Made by a program: the position numbers and the translations under genes. Shown one piece after another: positions 22,761-35,300 of a DNA stretch of 64,000 nucleotides; position 1 is the stretch's first letter; each line of letters starts with the position of its first letter. The stretch is taken from NCBI GenBank assembly GCA_030998225.1, contig JAPYXD010000484.1, positions 5,704,001 to 5,768,000 on the forward strand, in the 5' to 3' direction. Source of the DNA: Diplolepis rosae (Eukaryota > Arthropoda > Insecta > Hymenoptera > Diplolepididae). The notes under the pieces were generated by a model. It was not told the DNA's origin. It was given only the letters and a program-made list of their open reading frames with translations, and did no database searches.

Positions 22761-24430
22761 CTAATTAAGACCCATTCCCATTGGTCGGGACTAGAAATGG
22801 CCACGGTTTGGAGATACTTTGAAGTAGGCCCTTCTCGTTAACTTTTGAGAATTTTGTGTCTGTCTCGAGTTAGAGAGAGACCGACGGACATATACAAGAG
22901 GAAGTTAGACACTCACGTCTTAATAGAGAGTGACTACCCAACCCTGACCATGGTGTCATAATACATTTTAGTGAATCTATATGTCGAGTTTAATCGTCAA
23001 CGAGGATGTCGTTGCTGCAGCCAATCACCAAGTCCAAGATCCAAGGCAAGTTCCAGATAAGGACGTAGTGTTGCTGCCCAACCCTGATAGAGACCCTAGA
23101 CAAGTTCCAAGTGAGACCAGGACTGACATACATCCCTGTATGTAACCAGCAAGAATATGGTTGACTACGTTCTTTTACGTTCGAGACACCAGGCGTGTTC
23201 CGGATGAGGACGAAAGAGTACTACCCAACTGTGACGTCGTAGAATTTCTACGACTCACAACGCCACCTGCGTGGCCATGTTTGTTATAGTTTTATTTTAT
23301 TAAGATTTTATATGGCGTAGTTTCGTTCTGTTAGTAGAGTAAGACAAATAAATTAGAGAGTTGCGAATAGTCCTTGGTTTGAAGCATGTCGAAGATTACC
23401 GAGATCTATGTATATAATTTCATGTAATTTAACTTCGCGCCGATTAACGGTAAAGTGCGTATAGCCTGACGCTCCACTACCGGGAAATTCATTTGAACAT
23501 TTTAAACAAAAAAAAAGTATATGTGAGTTTTGTCTTTTTTATTTCACTGCCGGAGAGACAACAAAGGAGAGAGAGCAGCCAACGTTGGACACAACCGTTA
23601 CGCCACCTTCTACCAGCCACTTTGAATCCACCAGTCACGCCATCTCCGGTAAGCTCAGTAGCAAGGATCCATTTCCATTGGTTTGGAATTAGCAATGACC
23701 GCCGTTCAGCGATGGCATGGAGTAAACCCATTACCATTGGTTTACCAAGAATTAGTGTCTGTCTCAACTCAGAGAGAGGCAGACGTTCGCTTATTACGAA
23801 AAGATAGACACTCGCGCCATAACGGAGAGTGTCTACCCAACCCTGACCATGGCGTCATGAAGTTTATAGGATGAAATATTAGCGCATCAAGTTACGTTAA
23901 CCAGCGAGGACGTCAGTGTTGCAGCCTATCACCAAGTCCGAGATCCAAGGCGAGTACCGGATAAGGACGTAGTGTTGCTGCCCAACCCTGATCAAGACCC
24001 TAGGCAAGTTCCGGGTGAGACCAGGACTGACTATCCATCCCTGTGCGTAACCAGCACGAATAAGGGTGAATACGTACTTCAACGTTCGAGACTCTAGGCG
24101 TGTTCCGGATGAGGACGAAAAAGTACTACCCAACCCTGGCCGAGACCCTTGGCAAGTTCCGGGTGAGACCCAGATTGAATATTCAACCCTGGATGTCAAT
24201 TAACGTGTCATGGTAATGTACAGATAGGCCCGTTAGTTTTACCATTGGTTGAAAGGAGACAGAACCATGGTTAGAAAGAGAGGGCACCATCCAGTGCTGC
24301 GTTGGAGCGCAGAAACAAGACTGGTAGTACTGTTTGAGATTCCCAGCCAATAACGGATGTGAAGAAGAGCAATAATTAGCATGGCGGTCCAACCGACCAA
24401 TGGGAGAAGACGAGAGAAGCTACAACGGAA
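22760..24430. repeat. Degenerate modular repeat array with ~900-bp duplication
   Basis: 22765-23245 and 23668-24145 are diverged direct copies. Both contain CTGACCATGG(T/C)GTCAT, CAGCC(A/T)ATCACCAAGTCC, GGACGTAGTGTTGCTGCCCA and CGTGTTCCGGATGAGGACGA. Within them a shorter module built on AAGTTCCGGGTGAGACC-type sequence recurs (near 23043, 23100, 23191, 23949, 24003, 24097 and 24151). No conserved protein frame is present. It looks like a retroelement leader/LTR or a satellite-like array. Confidence 0.6.
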
Positions 24431-26019
24431 CGTCAACTACAACGCATCCACGTTAACCATGAAGATGCGGCTTAAGGTTGCGGCGTGAACAAGTCCGACT
24501 GGTGGAGACGAGGTATGGTTCGATTTTGGAGAGACGGAGAGGATAAACTACTACGATTTTGACTTTGTCTCCGGGGAAGAACACTTGCGTCGTGTTGAGT
24601 GGAAGCGATTGTTAAAAAGAAAAGGAAAAATTAACACTGTGAAAGGGGAACAGCTGATATAAGGATTATTGCCAATATTATAATATAGACCCAAGACGAT
24701 TCGATTCTACCATTTTTTGAAAGAATTTGGATGAAATAGCGGACGACGGATAATTGAGTAGAGGTAACAGTTTCTTGTGAAAAGTTGGTTCGCTCGAGGT
24801 GTTGAGTCCCGCGTAATGGCTGCTACAAGCTGAGCCACGTGTTATTAATAAAATCTCCTCGATCGTACCACACTTTATTTTACTTTAAAAACCGTGTGAA
24901 TTGATTTAGACAGCTGGATTTATATAAATACATGTTATGAATTGTGAATAAAATTTCTTGTTAGAGTTACAAAACTAGTCGCGTGGCCGGTTAGTTCGGT
25001 GGCAAACAGTGGGTAGGACTTTTGTAACGGGCGGTGAATTAGCGTGGCGTGGTGTTACGGTTGTGTACATCCCATTATTGATTGACGGCGTAGTGTGGCC
25101 CGAGGCTAGTTATATACAATAAATTGTAGTAAATAGTGGATGAAAATAAATTGTGAATAGTTTTTCTTAATAATATACTAGGATTTCTGTGATGGGAGAT
25201 AGCATAGCGTAGCGTGGTGTTTTCGGGTCGTAAGTCTCAGGGGACATATTTGGCGTCGTAGCGTAGCCCGAGACCGGTTGTTTATATTAAAATATGATTG
25301 TTAGTGTTCACGGGTAGATTGCCTTAATTTAGCGACCCACTTAGATTAAGTATAGACGGTCGCGTGACTTATCGGCCGTGTCTAATTTGTACGGATAGGG
25401 CCGGACTGTAGGAGTAGCGTAAGTCAGTTAGGTTATAGTGTTATTACGTATGTTGTAGAGGGTTAGTCGGCGTCGCGTGCCATGTCCCTGTATAGCTGGC
25501 TACAATCTTAGGTTAGTTAATATATTGTATGAACATTATTTATTTAAATAAACGTCTTTTTATCCTTCATTAAATTGTGCTGTCGCCTTGATTGGATTTT
25601 TCCCGCTGCGGATTGATTTTTCAGGACACCTACGAACCCCGCGCACTACCTGTGACCCCAGTGAGGAACAGAGAGAGGGGGGGCTGAGCTAGGCCTGTTT
25701 CGTGTATGTACCGGTATTGCGTGTGTTCTCCGCGAGCATTACTCGAACTAATCTTTTAGAAAATTACTGGGTTTCTTTTTTTTTATGTTTAGTGTGACCT
25801 AATCTTGTGGCTCCGCGTTGCGTTGTGCCCGGGGGACAAGATAACGTGATTGCTGTTGATTTATAGGGTTTTTCTTATAAAGATTTCTTCGTGGTCGGTT
25901 CATGAATGACCCAAGAAAGGTCTGGCGCCCGTATAGTTGATTCGTTTATTTCGAACTAGGAGCACACGCGATACCGAAGGGTGAGTTGCCTGGAGATAAT
26001 AAAATTGCAACGTCACACA
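24431..26019. other. GC-moderate non-coding stretch with local duplication
   Basis: 25030-25125 and 25200-25290 are a diverged direct duplication sharing GCGTGGTGTT and GCGTAG(C/T)(G)TGGCCCGAG-type sequence. A CTGGCGCCCGTATAG segment near 25921 resembles a retroelement primer-binding site but has no supporting LTR. No gene seen. Confidence 0.4.
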
Positions 26020-26305
26020 ACCCTGCCCGAGACTCTTGGCATGTTCCAGATGAAGACAGCCTAATTATTCAACCCTGATAAGGCGGTGAATTTAGTCCAT
26101 CGCCTCAATAATAGAAGGTCTTGTGTTTGTCTCTGATTAGAAGGAGACGAAATGACGATAGAAAGAGAGGTTGCCTCACGTACTTGCGTTGGCGTACGGA
26201 ACCAATGTTTTCAACATTGTCTAAGACTCCCAGACAATCACGGGTGAGGGCAATGGCAACAATTGGCATAGCAACCCAACCGACCAATGGGAGAAGACAT
26301 TTTAT
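26020..26305. repeat. Further copy of the 24.1-24.4 kb repeat
   Basis: Matches 24120-24415 in direct orientation. Shared landmarks are GAGAC(C/T)CTTGGCA, ATTCAACCCTG, GAAAGAGAGG and CAACCGACCAATGGGAGAAG. It extends the modular array across about 3.5 kb. Confidence 0.65.
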
Positions 26306-26320
26306 TCGAATTTAATAAAA

Positions 26321-26518
26321 TCAATTTATTTTTTCAACACTTAGAAACAAGAGTGCATCTTCTTCATTCAAAAAGTCTTCTGTTTTTGCAATTAATCGCG
26401 AAACACTTCCTAAGGTAGTTCGAGCGGACACTGTCACACTGAAGTTAATCTCGAGTGAAATGTCGTCTGCAACAGAAAGTGCAGAACTTAATAACGTTTT
26501 TACAACTTGCAGCATCAT
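26321..26518 (-). other. Possible terminal exon, unrecognised
   Basis: A minus-strand 65-codon frame ends FLNEEDALLFLSVEKIN, and the last codons with its stop overlap an AATAAATTG polyadenylation-like site. This could be the 3' exon of a gene, but no domain or upstream exon is recognised. Confidence 0.2.
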
Positions 26519-26974
26519 CTTTAGTGCTCTGCAACGTTGCCATATCTTTCAATTGAAAATTTCAAACATGTAAGCTCGCGGAAAAGTAGCAATTGTAAAG
26601 AAACGGTGCTCTAAAAGTCCACAAAGTATGAAAAAGTAGTTTATTAATGATTACTTCGTTATATATGTTAATTATTTTTATATCTTGTGCTGTGTTTTCA
26701 AGTTATACGATAAATAGCGGTTAATAAGGATATTTCCCATAAGAGCTCAGCTAATTTAACTATTTAATTTCTCAAAAACTGTGCTGTAAAAACGATTGAT
26801 TTTTTGCATAGACATCCGTTATACTACCTAAATTCAGTATACAAAATTACAGAAAAATCTTGTGCTTACTGGGTTTCCGCTCGAACTACCTTAAAAGCAC
26901 CTTTGTTGCGGTATTTGGACGCAGCAAAGATTGATTTTTCTTAACCCGGGAATCACAAATCGATAGATGATATA

Positions 26975-27673
26975 AACTTTGGGCCAGATTGCAACGATAT
27001 TCTTAATGAATTGTCTCTAAATATCGGTGAAAATGAAGAAATTATACGCGAAATTCGTCAAAACTGTTTGAAAATTTTGCTAGAGGCCGCTTCTCAAATT
27101 TCGAATAGATTACATTATATTCGCAATGAATTTTTCATAAATTTATCTGTATTTGACGCTACCCGGGCTTTGATAGATAGCGATAGAGACAGCAGTTTCG
27201 TTGAACTTTGGTATTTTTCTGAAAAGTTCAAAGGCTTCGACAAGGCTGCTTTGAAAGCGGAATGGCGCCTTATTTATTGGGACTTTTATTCGCGACCCGA
27301 ACTTGACATGCGTTCTGTTGATGAGATGTGGAAAACGGTTTTATCCAGTAAATACGCGAACGGAAACGTTAAATATCCACAATTAACGAAATTGGTACGA
27401 TACATTCGCTCTTTGCCACACTCAAATGCAGCTGCAGAACGAACGTTTTCCTTACTGACCGATATTTTGACAAAAAAGCGTAATCGCTTATCGGTGGATA
27501 GCATAAATGCGATTGCCGTCGTGCAATCAGCAGTGCAGCAGCAAGAGAAAACTGCACGAACAGTTATGATTTCCGATGATCAGTTGTCTCGTATGTCATC
27601 AGAAAATTTGTATGAGCTGCCGAGAAAGGAAATGAATGCTTTAAATTTGCATACTGCGTTAGGTGATGCATGA
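26975..27673 (+). pseudogene. hAT transposase C-terminal fragment (dimerisation domain)
   Basis: The frame covers about 225 residues. The last third shows the hAT dimerisation signature: YPQLTKLVRYIRSLPHSNAA, then AERTFSLLTDILTKKRNRLS. In hAT transposases this domain drives multimerisation and carries the final helices of the catalytic fold. The upstream part (ALIDSDRDSSFVELWYFSEK and following) fits the region just before it. No BED zinc finger, catalytic Asp or N-terminus is found upstream; 26520-26975 has no matching frame. It is therefore a 5'-truncated remnant. The frame itself is clean to its stop at 27671, so truncation rather than point decay inactivated it. Confidence 0.8.
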
Positions 27674-29190
27674 ATGCAGTGTTACAGATAAATTAAACAT
27701 TCAATTTTAATTAAGAGGTTAAGTTCGAAATTTTGTTGAATCTAATTTTTCCATTTTGTATATATTTTATATAATAAATTTATATTTCGTTTGTGAGAGG
27801 CAAGGGGACTACTCATAATAAAAACAGCACCCGGATTTATTTTGTAATTGTTGGTAGTTTTTTATGCCTTTCAGGCTTTTTCCACTGAGCCAATAAATTT
27901 GTTATATTTTATATAAATTATTATTATTATTATATATAGATTATTTTATATAAATTTGTTGTATTTTCTTTAAAGCAGTGTTTTTATATTTTCAGAAAAT
28001 AGGATTACAAGAAAGGTAATTATGAGAGAATGTATTAAGTAAAAATGATGATTATTTTAAAAATTTACAAAAAATACAATTAATTAACATTTTAAATTTA
28101 CAATATTCAAAATCAAGTGAGTGAAATCAAAGAAAGTTAAAAAATAAAACTACATAAATGCCAGGCGAGCGAAGTCGCCAGGCGAGCAGACGACGAGATG
28201 CACGTGACATCGAATTGAAGAAATTGCAGAAACTCAGAAAATTAGGGAATTCTGTCTATTACTTTAGTTCGTATATTCTATACATAGACAAAATAAGGAA
28301 AGAGCCGAAGTTTCCCGAAGATTTTCCAGTGTTTCCGAATTTTTGAATTCAAAAGAGAAGTCCGTTGCGCGCGCAACCATACTCACAGCTCCTACTTTCT
28401 TCACACGGAATTCTATGCACCAACAGTTTGTGGCAGCATATACAGGTGCATTGACGGGTATCTTAGCACCAGATTTATTATAAGCCAGAAATCTGAGATC
28501 AGTCATTCGAAATCACCCTAAAATAAGTAACACTTTATACCAGATTGAACCATCAATAATATATGAGTTGGGAAATATAATACAGAAGTTCAAGTTATAA
28601 CAAGTGCTATAATGGAAGGAGTATAATAATACATTCGAAGAAAATATGTGTAATAAAGGCATCAAAAACAGACATTTTGATGTGTGCAATATGAAGATTA
28701 AAAAGCAAATCTACCCCAAAGTTATTTAAACAAGCTCAGGAGTATTGATAGGAAGTACTACCCACTCTTACCAGGTATATAGATGGTCCTCAGATGTGAA
28801 CGTTATGTCAGGAGTAATTGAACCTAGTGACATCCAAATGAAAATAAGAGAAAGTATTAAATAAATTTCCAAGTGATAAAATAAACTCTGTGGTGGAAAA
28901 TAAATAAAGAGTGGTTAGGTAGATAGTCGGGCGTGTGGGTAGAGTGAAAAATAATGAAATAGTATGAAAATAATAATGCATATACTATTATTGATAGAGA
29001 TGTAGATGTGGAGCGTAGTTTCTCTCGATATTCTAATATTTTGAGCAATAGAAGGAGGGCGTTCATTTTTAATAAAATTAAAAATGTTCTTCACGGTGTC
29101 GGCTAATGTTTTAACCCTTAACGAATTAAGTTTCAAAAATGGTTGAAAAGGAAGGAAGGGTCAGCATGTGTCTGAGCTAAGGCGGGATCA
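27674..29190. other. AT-rich stretch, no gene
   Basis: Short frames at 28158-28346 (+) and 28264-28506 or 28857-29136 (-) have no family features. 27792-27835 resembles one unit of the 8.6-9.0 kb minisatellite. Confidence 0.4.
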
Positions 29191-29203
29191 CCCGAAGGAC
29201 CAC

Positions 29204-29600
29204 GAGTGGCGATGTTACATCCCAGTAACATTAAGTTTTTTAAATTTCTGTTATTCCCTTTGCATAAGAATAATACGTCATACGTCAAAGTAGATAATTA
29301 GTTAATACTCTTTAATTGAAATCAGTCTTATGGTAATTGGTATCTAGACCGGGTAACTGTTCTGCAAAGTTAAACTAGTGCACTATCTCATATCGATAGA
29401 TCGGCTCGACACGTAGTAACAAATGATAAAGGAAAGCATCACTCGGTCTATAGGGTAATTACCCACGCGGGAATGACTCAGTGAATTATGTCGCGCGTCG
29501 ATAATATAGTGATGCAGCGTTGGTAATTTAGTGAGACCATAACAGGTTACTGGCGTGGCGTCGCTAACATTGAATCATTATTGCCTTAGTTAATAATTAC
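29204..29600. other. LTR-like GC-mixed stretch
   Basis: It begins TGTTACATCCCAGTAAC and contains CGATAGATCGG and ACCCACGCGGG segments; length and composition would suit a solo LTR. No second copy, PBS or target duplication was found. A poly-G run lies at 29840-29856. Confidence 0.2.
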
Positions 29601-30063
29601 ACAGGTAAACGACCAAAAAACTGCCTCCAGTTTTGCAAATGATTCCTAAAGATTTTGGAGCGCTGAATCCAGGAAAAATAGCCAAAATGTTTCATCACGT
29701 CACGTTTTCTTACAAAATTTGATTTCATACCCATATAAAGAATGTTGAGATAATTTCTTTTTAGCCGACTGCAGTTTATTTTGTTGGCCCAAAATAGAGG
29801 TTGTAATGTTTAACTGACATATAACAGGACGATGGGAAGAGGGGGGGGGGGGGGGGCTAAATCCAGTACTCACGCTAGCGCATGTTCTTTCCTGTTTGAA
29901 CGTGCCAAAATGGTATTCAAACAAGTTTGCCTCGCTCAAACACAAGCATTTCGTTCGGAATATCTATAATGTGGCGTGAACAAAGAGACCACCCGATGAG
30001 TGCAGTACTTCCGAGCTTGAACCTGCATGAGATCCGAAACCTGAACTTTTTTCTCAAGCTGAA

Positions 30064-30546
30064 TTGAATGATTCAGTCCAAGATTTAAGACTCCCAAAAG
30101 ATGCTGCCCAACTGTTAGGTTCTCGGTTTAAACAGAAAAATCTATTGTCACCAGGAACAACTTTTTATTGGTACCCGAACCGCGAGACACAATTTTTTAA
30201 GTATTTCAGCAAAGAGGAAGATTTGGTGTTTTGTAACGATATATATGGAGTGATGGAAAATTTCAAACTCAAGTATGATCCTGCTGAATGGCGGCTGTTT
30301 ATTGATTCGTCAAACGACAGCATAAAAGCTGTTCTTCATAATGGCAACACATTCGCTTCAGTTCCTATTGCTCATTCTGTTATTTTCCAAGAAAAATACG
30401 AGAATTTGGCCATGATGCTTCAGAAGATTCGTTATGATGAACATAAGTGGATGATTTGTGGAGACCTCAAAATTCTTACCATGATATTAGGGCAGCACTC
30501 CGATTTCACCAAATATCCATATAATATTCCTTATAATACTGCCTAA
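30064..30546 (+). pseudogene. Conserved transposon-associated protein fragment, unknown function
   Basis: The 160-residue frame carries LRLPKDAAQLLGSRFKQKNL, then FFKYFSKEED and VFCND, then AEWRLFIDSSNDSIKAVLHN, then VPIAHS, and then KWMICGDLKILTMILGQ. I recognise these as the N-terminal block of a protein family widely repeated in arthropod and cnidarian genomes, normally several hundred residues long and usually unannotated or linked to DNA transposons. Its biochemical role is not known to me. The copy ends just where relatives continue with TKYPCFLCLWDSR-like sequence: TKYP is present and then the frame runs to a stop. One residue is missing within the usual LLHNGN run. It is a truncated copy with no neighbours of the same element. 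Confidence 0.6.
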
Positions 30547-30739
30547 ACTTTTAGCATTTTATTTGCTTATTTAGAAGTAGATGGTAACATACACCAAATG
30601 AATTCATCAAATTCCCAATGATGTCATCCGTGTATTTTTAGTATTTCTAAATCTTGTTGCTACGATTTCTATTTTTGCAAACGCTGTGTGACGCAGGCTA
30701 GCTAGAACGTACAAGTTTATGGTTCAGTAAAAAATCAAT

Positions 30740-31656
30740 ATGATTATAAATCCATTAAATGTCATAAATATTTTATTAGCAAAAGTTCAAAGTATGTATT
30801 TGGCAGGCACGCCTGTCATCAGAGAAGAAATAGAAATAAAGGAAGTAATTCAAAAAATATTATTGGACTGCATTTTCCAATATCATAGAGTGGAAACTTT
30901 GGAGAATTCTTCATTAGATTTTGAGGAACCTTTTAATGATTATCAAGCTGAAGCAATAGAAGATGATGATGGTGGCAGATGGACAGATGACGAACCTGTA
31001 GAGGTATGTTTGGCATACGATGATGATATTGATCCAGAATATAAACGCAAGGCAGTGTCATTCTGGAAACAAGGAGTAAAAAAATATCGTAAATTGAGTA
31101 CTGTGCAACACAATTTCAGACTTGTGTCATCAGAGCGTCAGTTAAGACGATGGGCTATCCAAATTGAAACTGGTGCAAATGAAAGGGAAATATTATTGCG
31201 AATTTCTGAATACGTACTGAATGGATTTAGAAGTGCAGTTAATACAAGACGTATCGTACATGACAGAGATCTTCGACGTTGGGCTCTAAAAGCATACAAT
31301 GATGAAGGTAATAAGAAGATACTTTTTAAAGCTTCACGTAGTTGGGTGTACAATTTTAAGAAGGCACATCATATCGTTTCACGAAAAATAACAAAATTTG
31401 TGACTCGAAAGACTTTAGAGGATGATGAGAAGTTGAAAACAATAGTTATACGATACAACCAATAGTGACTGCTAACGGAAGGCTGTTGTCAACATTATTT
31501 ATAGTTTTAAGAGAAAAAGACGGACAGTTTGGATCAACAGTGAAAAAGACGTTATTTAGGCCAACAAATGTATATGTGAAGGCATCAAAGTCTGGAAAGG
31601 TTACATCAGATATAACATTAATTTTTAATCACGACAATTACAGTTATAGACATTAA
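30740..31656 (+). pseudogene. Pogo-like transposase with CENP-B HTH, internally deleted
   Basis: 30740-31465 encodes an acidic N-terminus (ending DDEPVEVC), then YKRKAVSFWKQGVKKYRKLS, and then the CENP-B type helix-turn-helix: VHDRDLRRWALKAYND, SRSWVYNFKKAHHIVSRKIT. This DNA-binding arrangement is typical of pogo/Tigger/Jerky-like transposases of the Tc1-mariner superfamily. A deletion joins residue ~236 directly to SYTIQPIVTANGRLLSTLFI in another frame, which is the middle of the DDE domain; the first catalytic Asp block is lost. That frame runs to 31656, where a piggyBac-type MITE at 31653 cuts it off. So the copy carries one deletion and one insertion. Confidence 0.75.
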
Positions 31657-31942
31657 CCCTCATCGGTTCTATGTATACGACCGTATACATTTTTTTGCGA
31701 CTTTCCGTTACTTCCCAAGAAATTGATGTTTTGAACAGTTTTTGTTTTCATCCATTTCCACATGAATGTTCACAAATTTGATTTATAATGAAAATAAAAA
31801 TTCAAAAATAAATGAATAAACAAAAAAAAAAATGATTTTTTTCATTTTGAAACATTAAAAACAAATCTCAAACTTTTTGTGTATATGCTCGTATACACAA
31901 GAACCGATTAGACGTAGTTGTGACGGTCCCGATGAGGGTTAA
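31653..31942. mobile_element. piggyBac-type MITE (290 bp) with TTAA ends
   Basis: The left end TTAACCCTCATCGG and right end CCCGATGAGGGTTAA are inverted repeats abutting TTAA on both sides, the target duplication of piggyBac elements. Subterminal GTATACGACCGTATAC and GTATATGCTCGTATACAC form a second inverted pair. No coding sequence. It is inserted in the pogo-like transposase remnant. Confidence 0.85.
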
Positions 31943-32346
31943 ACAATAACTAATTATTCAATAGCTAATATTTACATAATAGTAATATTTACATCATTGC
32001 TAATATTTACGTTGAAATAACTTATATCAAGTATTAAATTTAATCTTACCATACTACTCACAGTAATTAATTACATTTTTTATAGAAATGTTGCTTAATA
32101 AATATTTTTCTTACTACCCTAGTCGAAAGTACGTGGTTTCGGCACCAATTTCACGGCAGAAAGTCTAACTTTCATGCATTGGTCAAGCTATATGCGCGCC
32201 CTCTATAATAGCGGGAGTAAAAACGTCAATAACCTCAAGCGTCAAAATTTGTCCGCTCTCTGCTAATGTTTATTAGTGGCAATGAGTGGATATTATTTAG
32301 AATGTAATAGTAGTGACTGAAGTGTAACAAAAATAAAAATAAAAAA
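31943..32346. other. Non-coding flank of the viral insertion
   Basis: No gene seen. The 5' part is AT-rich. Just before the viral start codon is an A-rich run. Confidence 0.4.
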
Positions 32347-35300
32347 ATGAATGACATATCATCTGATGAATCGACAGATGAAGAAGAAATTAATAAAAAC
32401 TTCGAAACTGAAGCTCAATTAATAGTAGAAACTGACACCTTACCCAAAAAGTCCGTTGACAGATACATGCTAGTCCATGATAATATATACACTACATGAG
32501 CAGAAATTTGAGAGCCCTGAACTGCGTGCCATGCGTGCCGTGACACGAATTCAATTTCTTACAAGGAACATACCAACAAAAAGAAAAGAAAAATTCAATC
32601 AAGCAGAAATATAAAACTGTTATAGAGAGGTTAAAATTGAACAATGAACTATTTGAGGACTTTGTAACAATGAAAAAAGTTGAAAAGATAAAGGATCAAC
32701 TATGTCATGAGAGATTAGAACGAGGGAAATTTTTTGAGTTGAATGGTTCATTGTTTGAAGCAGATGTATTCATTATTAACTGTGATAGCCATGAAAAAGT
32801 TATTGGTTCGATGACACTATTCACATGCAATTTAGGTATTCTACAATCTAACTTCTCATTAAAATTATACTGGCGTCTATTTGACATAATGAATAGATAT
32901 CCCAATTCTATACATGAAAGGAGAACTCAAATACTCAACTTTTTTAAATCTAAACGACTCAAGTACAAAAGAATACTTTTAAATTGCTCTCGCTCTGGGA
33001 ATCATTTGTAATAGGACATATTGTAGCAAATAAGGAAAAGGACATTGGTTTCACTGACCTTTTCAATCACACAAAGGAAAAAATTCAAGAAATAGTCAAA
33101 GATGAGTACCACGAATTTGCCTCACTACTTTTACCAAGAAATACAAGCATTGAAGAAGAGAGGATGATGTTGGAATTGTTAGGCATCAATAAGTCCTTTG
33201 GTCATCCATGTATTAATGCAAAAACATATTTTGCTACTTTAAAAGAGAATAGTACTAAAGATTCTATACTAAATATGGACATTATCAGAAACGCTCATGG
33301 GATATTTGTCAGAAATTTTGCCTACGAATATAAGAAGCAAAAGAAAAGATGGCTTTTAATGACATATATCCCAGAACCCTTAAGATTATCAATTCTAAAA
33401 AATGAATATCCAAGTTCTACCTTGTATAAGTCTCTCGATCTCTGGCATGAAGTAGAGTTTAGTAAGATTTTTGATTATGATTTCAGTCCTGATACTTCGG
33501 AACTCTTAAAAGACTCTTCTTTAGCCTCACCATTCTCTGAATGGTTTTCAAATTATGATCCGTGCTCATTTTTTAATCTCTATGGTAAAAGAAAACTAAA
33601 ATTTCCTAATGGGAAGACAAGATCGACGACAAGAACAATGAAACGATTCTTAATAGGTCACCCAAGAGAAACGGAAATGAAGATCAAAAACATGGATCTC
33701 AATTACTTAGATCTTGCACATTCTACGGCAGTTATTTGTAGAAAAGAGAGAGAGCTCAAGCTTGAAGGTAGGAGTTATTTAAAACAAACTTATGAACAGC
33801 GCCTATGTCAAACTTCAATGGAACTAAATTTGTCCAAGAATGTAATGAATTATTTCAAGGAGCAAACGATGACTGAGGGTGAATTGGAACAATTGAGAAG
33901 AATGGGCGCAACTGTTCACAAACAAGGTAAAAATCTTGAAGTATTGAATCTTGATTTATCCAAATGGAACAGTACTTTTAGACATACTCTTGTTTACTTC
34001 TTTGGCAAGTCTATAGATCAAATGTTTGGATTTGAAAATTTATATCGAAACAATCATTATTGGTTTTTGACTTGTCATGTGTTCACTAACTCAAGATTAT
34101 TTCCTCCTGATTATGATGGTATTAGGGTTTACCTATCCCCGGAGATTATTACTATAATAATCACCTTGGAGGATTCGAAGGTATGAGACAAAAGTTCTGG
34201 ACATTGATTACCATTTGTCTCATAAGATTAACTGCAGATCAATTGTCCCTTAAAATTAATATTATTTGTCAAGGAGACAATTAAGTTGCCCTGATTCGTT
34301 ATAAACCAAATCAATTGACCCGGCAAAAACCTGAAATTGAAGTTAGAAGAAACTTGGTACTCTCAGCGTGTATTTGAATATGGCAAAGTCAGATATATCG
34401 AAGGTGTATCGGTCAGCCAGGGTATAAAAAAAGCAGAAAGAATCATTCCTGACATAAATGACGGTTTGGCATCATTCCACTCCGGACTCAATACGATAAA
34501 TACAGTGACAGAATCTATCTCAAAAGGAGATATTGACCCCGACTCCGCGTTTTTCATTAATCAATTTTCAATCTTAAATTATTTATTAAGAAAAGGTGTA
34601 TTCGATGTAGAAGACAATCACAATGATATGATAAGCATACTATTTTTCCCATCTGATTTTGGAGGTATTTCACTTTCAACATATTTTAGCCACATATTGA
34701 AGGGTTTCGATCACAAATTAACTTTATGGATTTCACTATTCCTTACAATAAGGGATGAGAATAAAAAACTATTTGTAAGGATTATTACTATAAATCAATT
34801 CACGAAGAAGACTGTGGGAGCATTCAACTTGAAAAGGCTTGTTGATGATATCTATAGCCTAGATATTGAGTCCTTACCTTCAGTAGAAATGAAGTTCAAG
34901 AATGTAGCTGAGAAATACTTGAACTCAGAACAAGTTACCAACCCAGAGATAAAAAACCTTTTCCAACGCACTGAGGTTTTCAATCGAGACGAGATAAAAA
35001 AGGTACTAATCAAGATGAAGCCCATGTACCCTTCACTTGCTCATGAGATTTATCGTCATTCAAACGTTGGTATCTATCAAGGACTTATTAATAAGATCAC
35101 AAACATCCAAAGCCTGAGTGAGCAAGTACAAGAGTACATGGAGATAGATTTTCTTACATTGATCCAAGATAATACTATAAAGGTGGTAGAAATTCTTAAG
35201 AGAAAATTAAAAATTCCTGATGATTGGAAGTTGAAAGACTTATTGAAAGGTCAATGTCCAACTGAAATTTCAGAGCAACTAAGAACTCAACATTATGGAC

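Noticed and set aside
23489..24436. Cluster of overlapping ORFs on both strands
   Set aside because: They arise in a GC-richer repeat array, differ between the duplicated copies and show no family features.
25915..25940. TGGCGCCCGT as a retroelement primer-binding site
   Set aside because: No LTR, polypurine tract or gag/pol sequence is associated with it.
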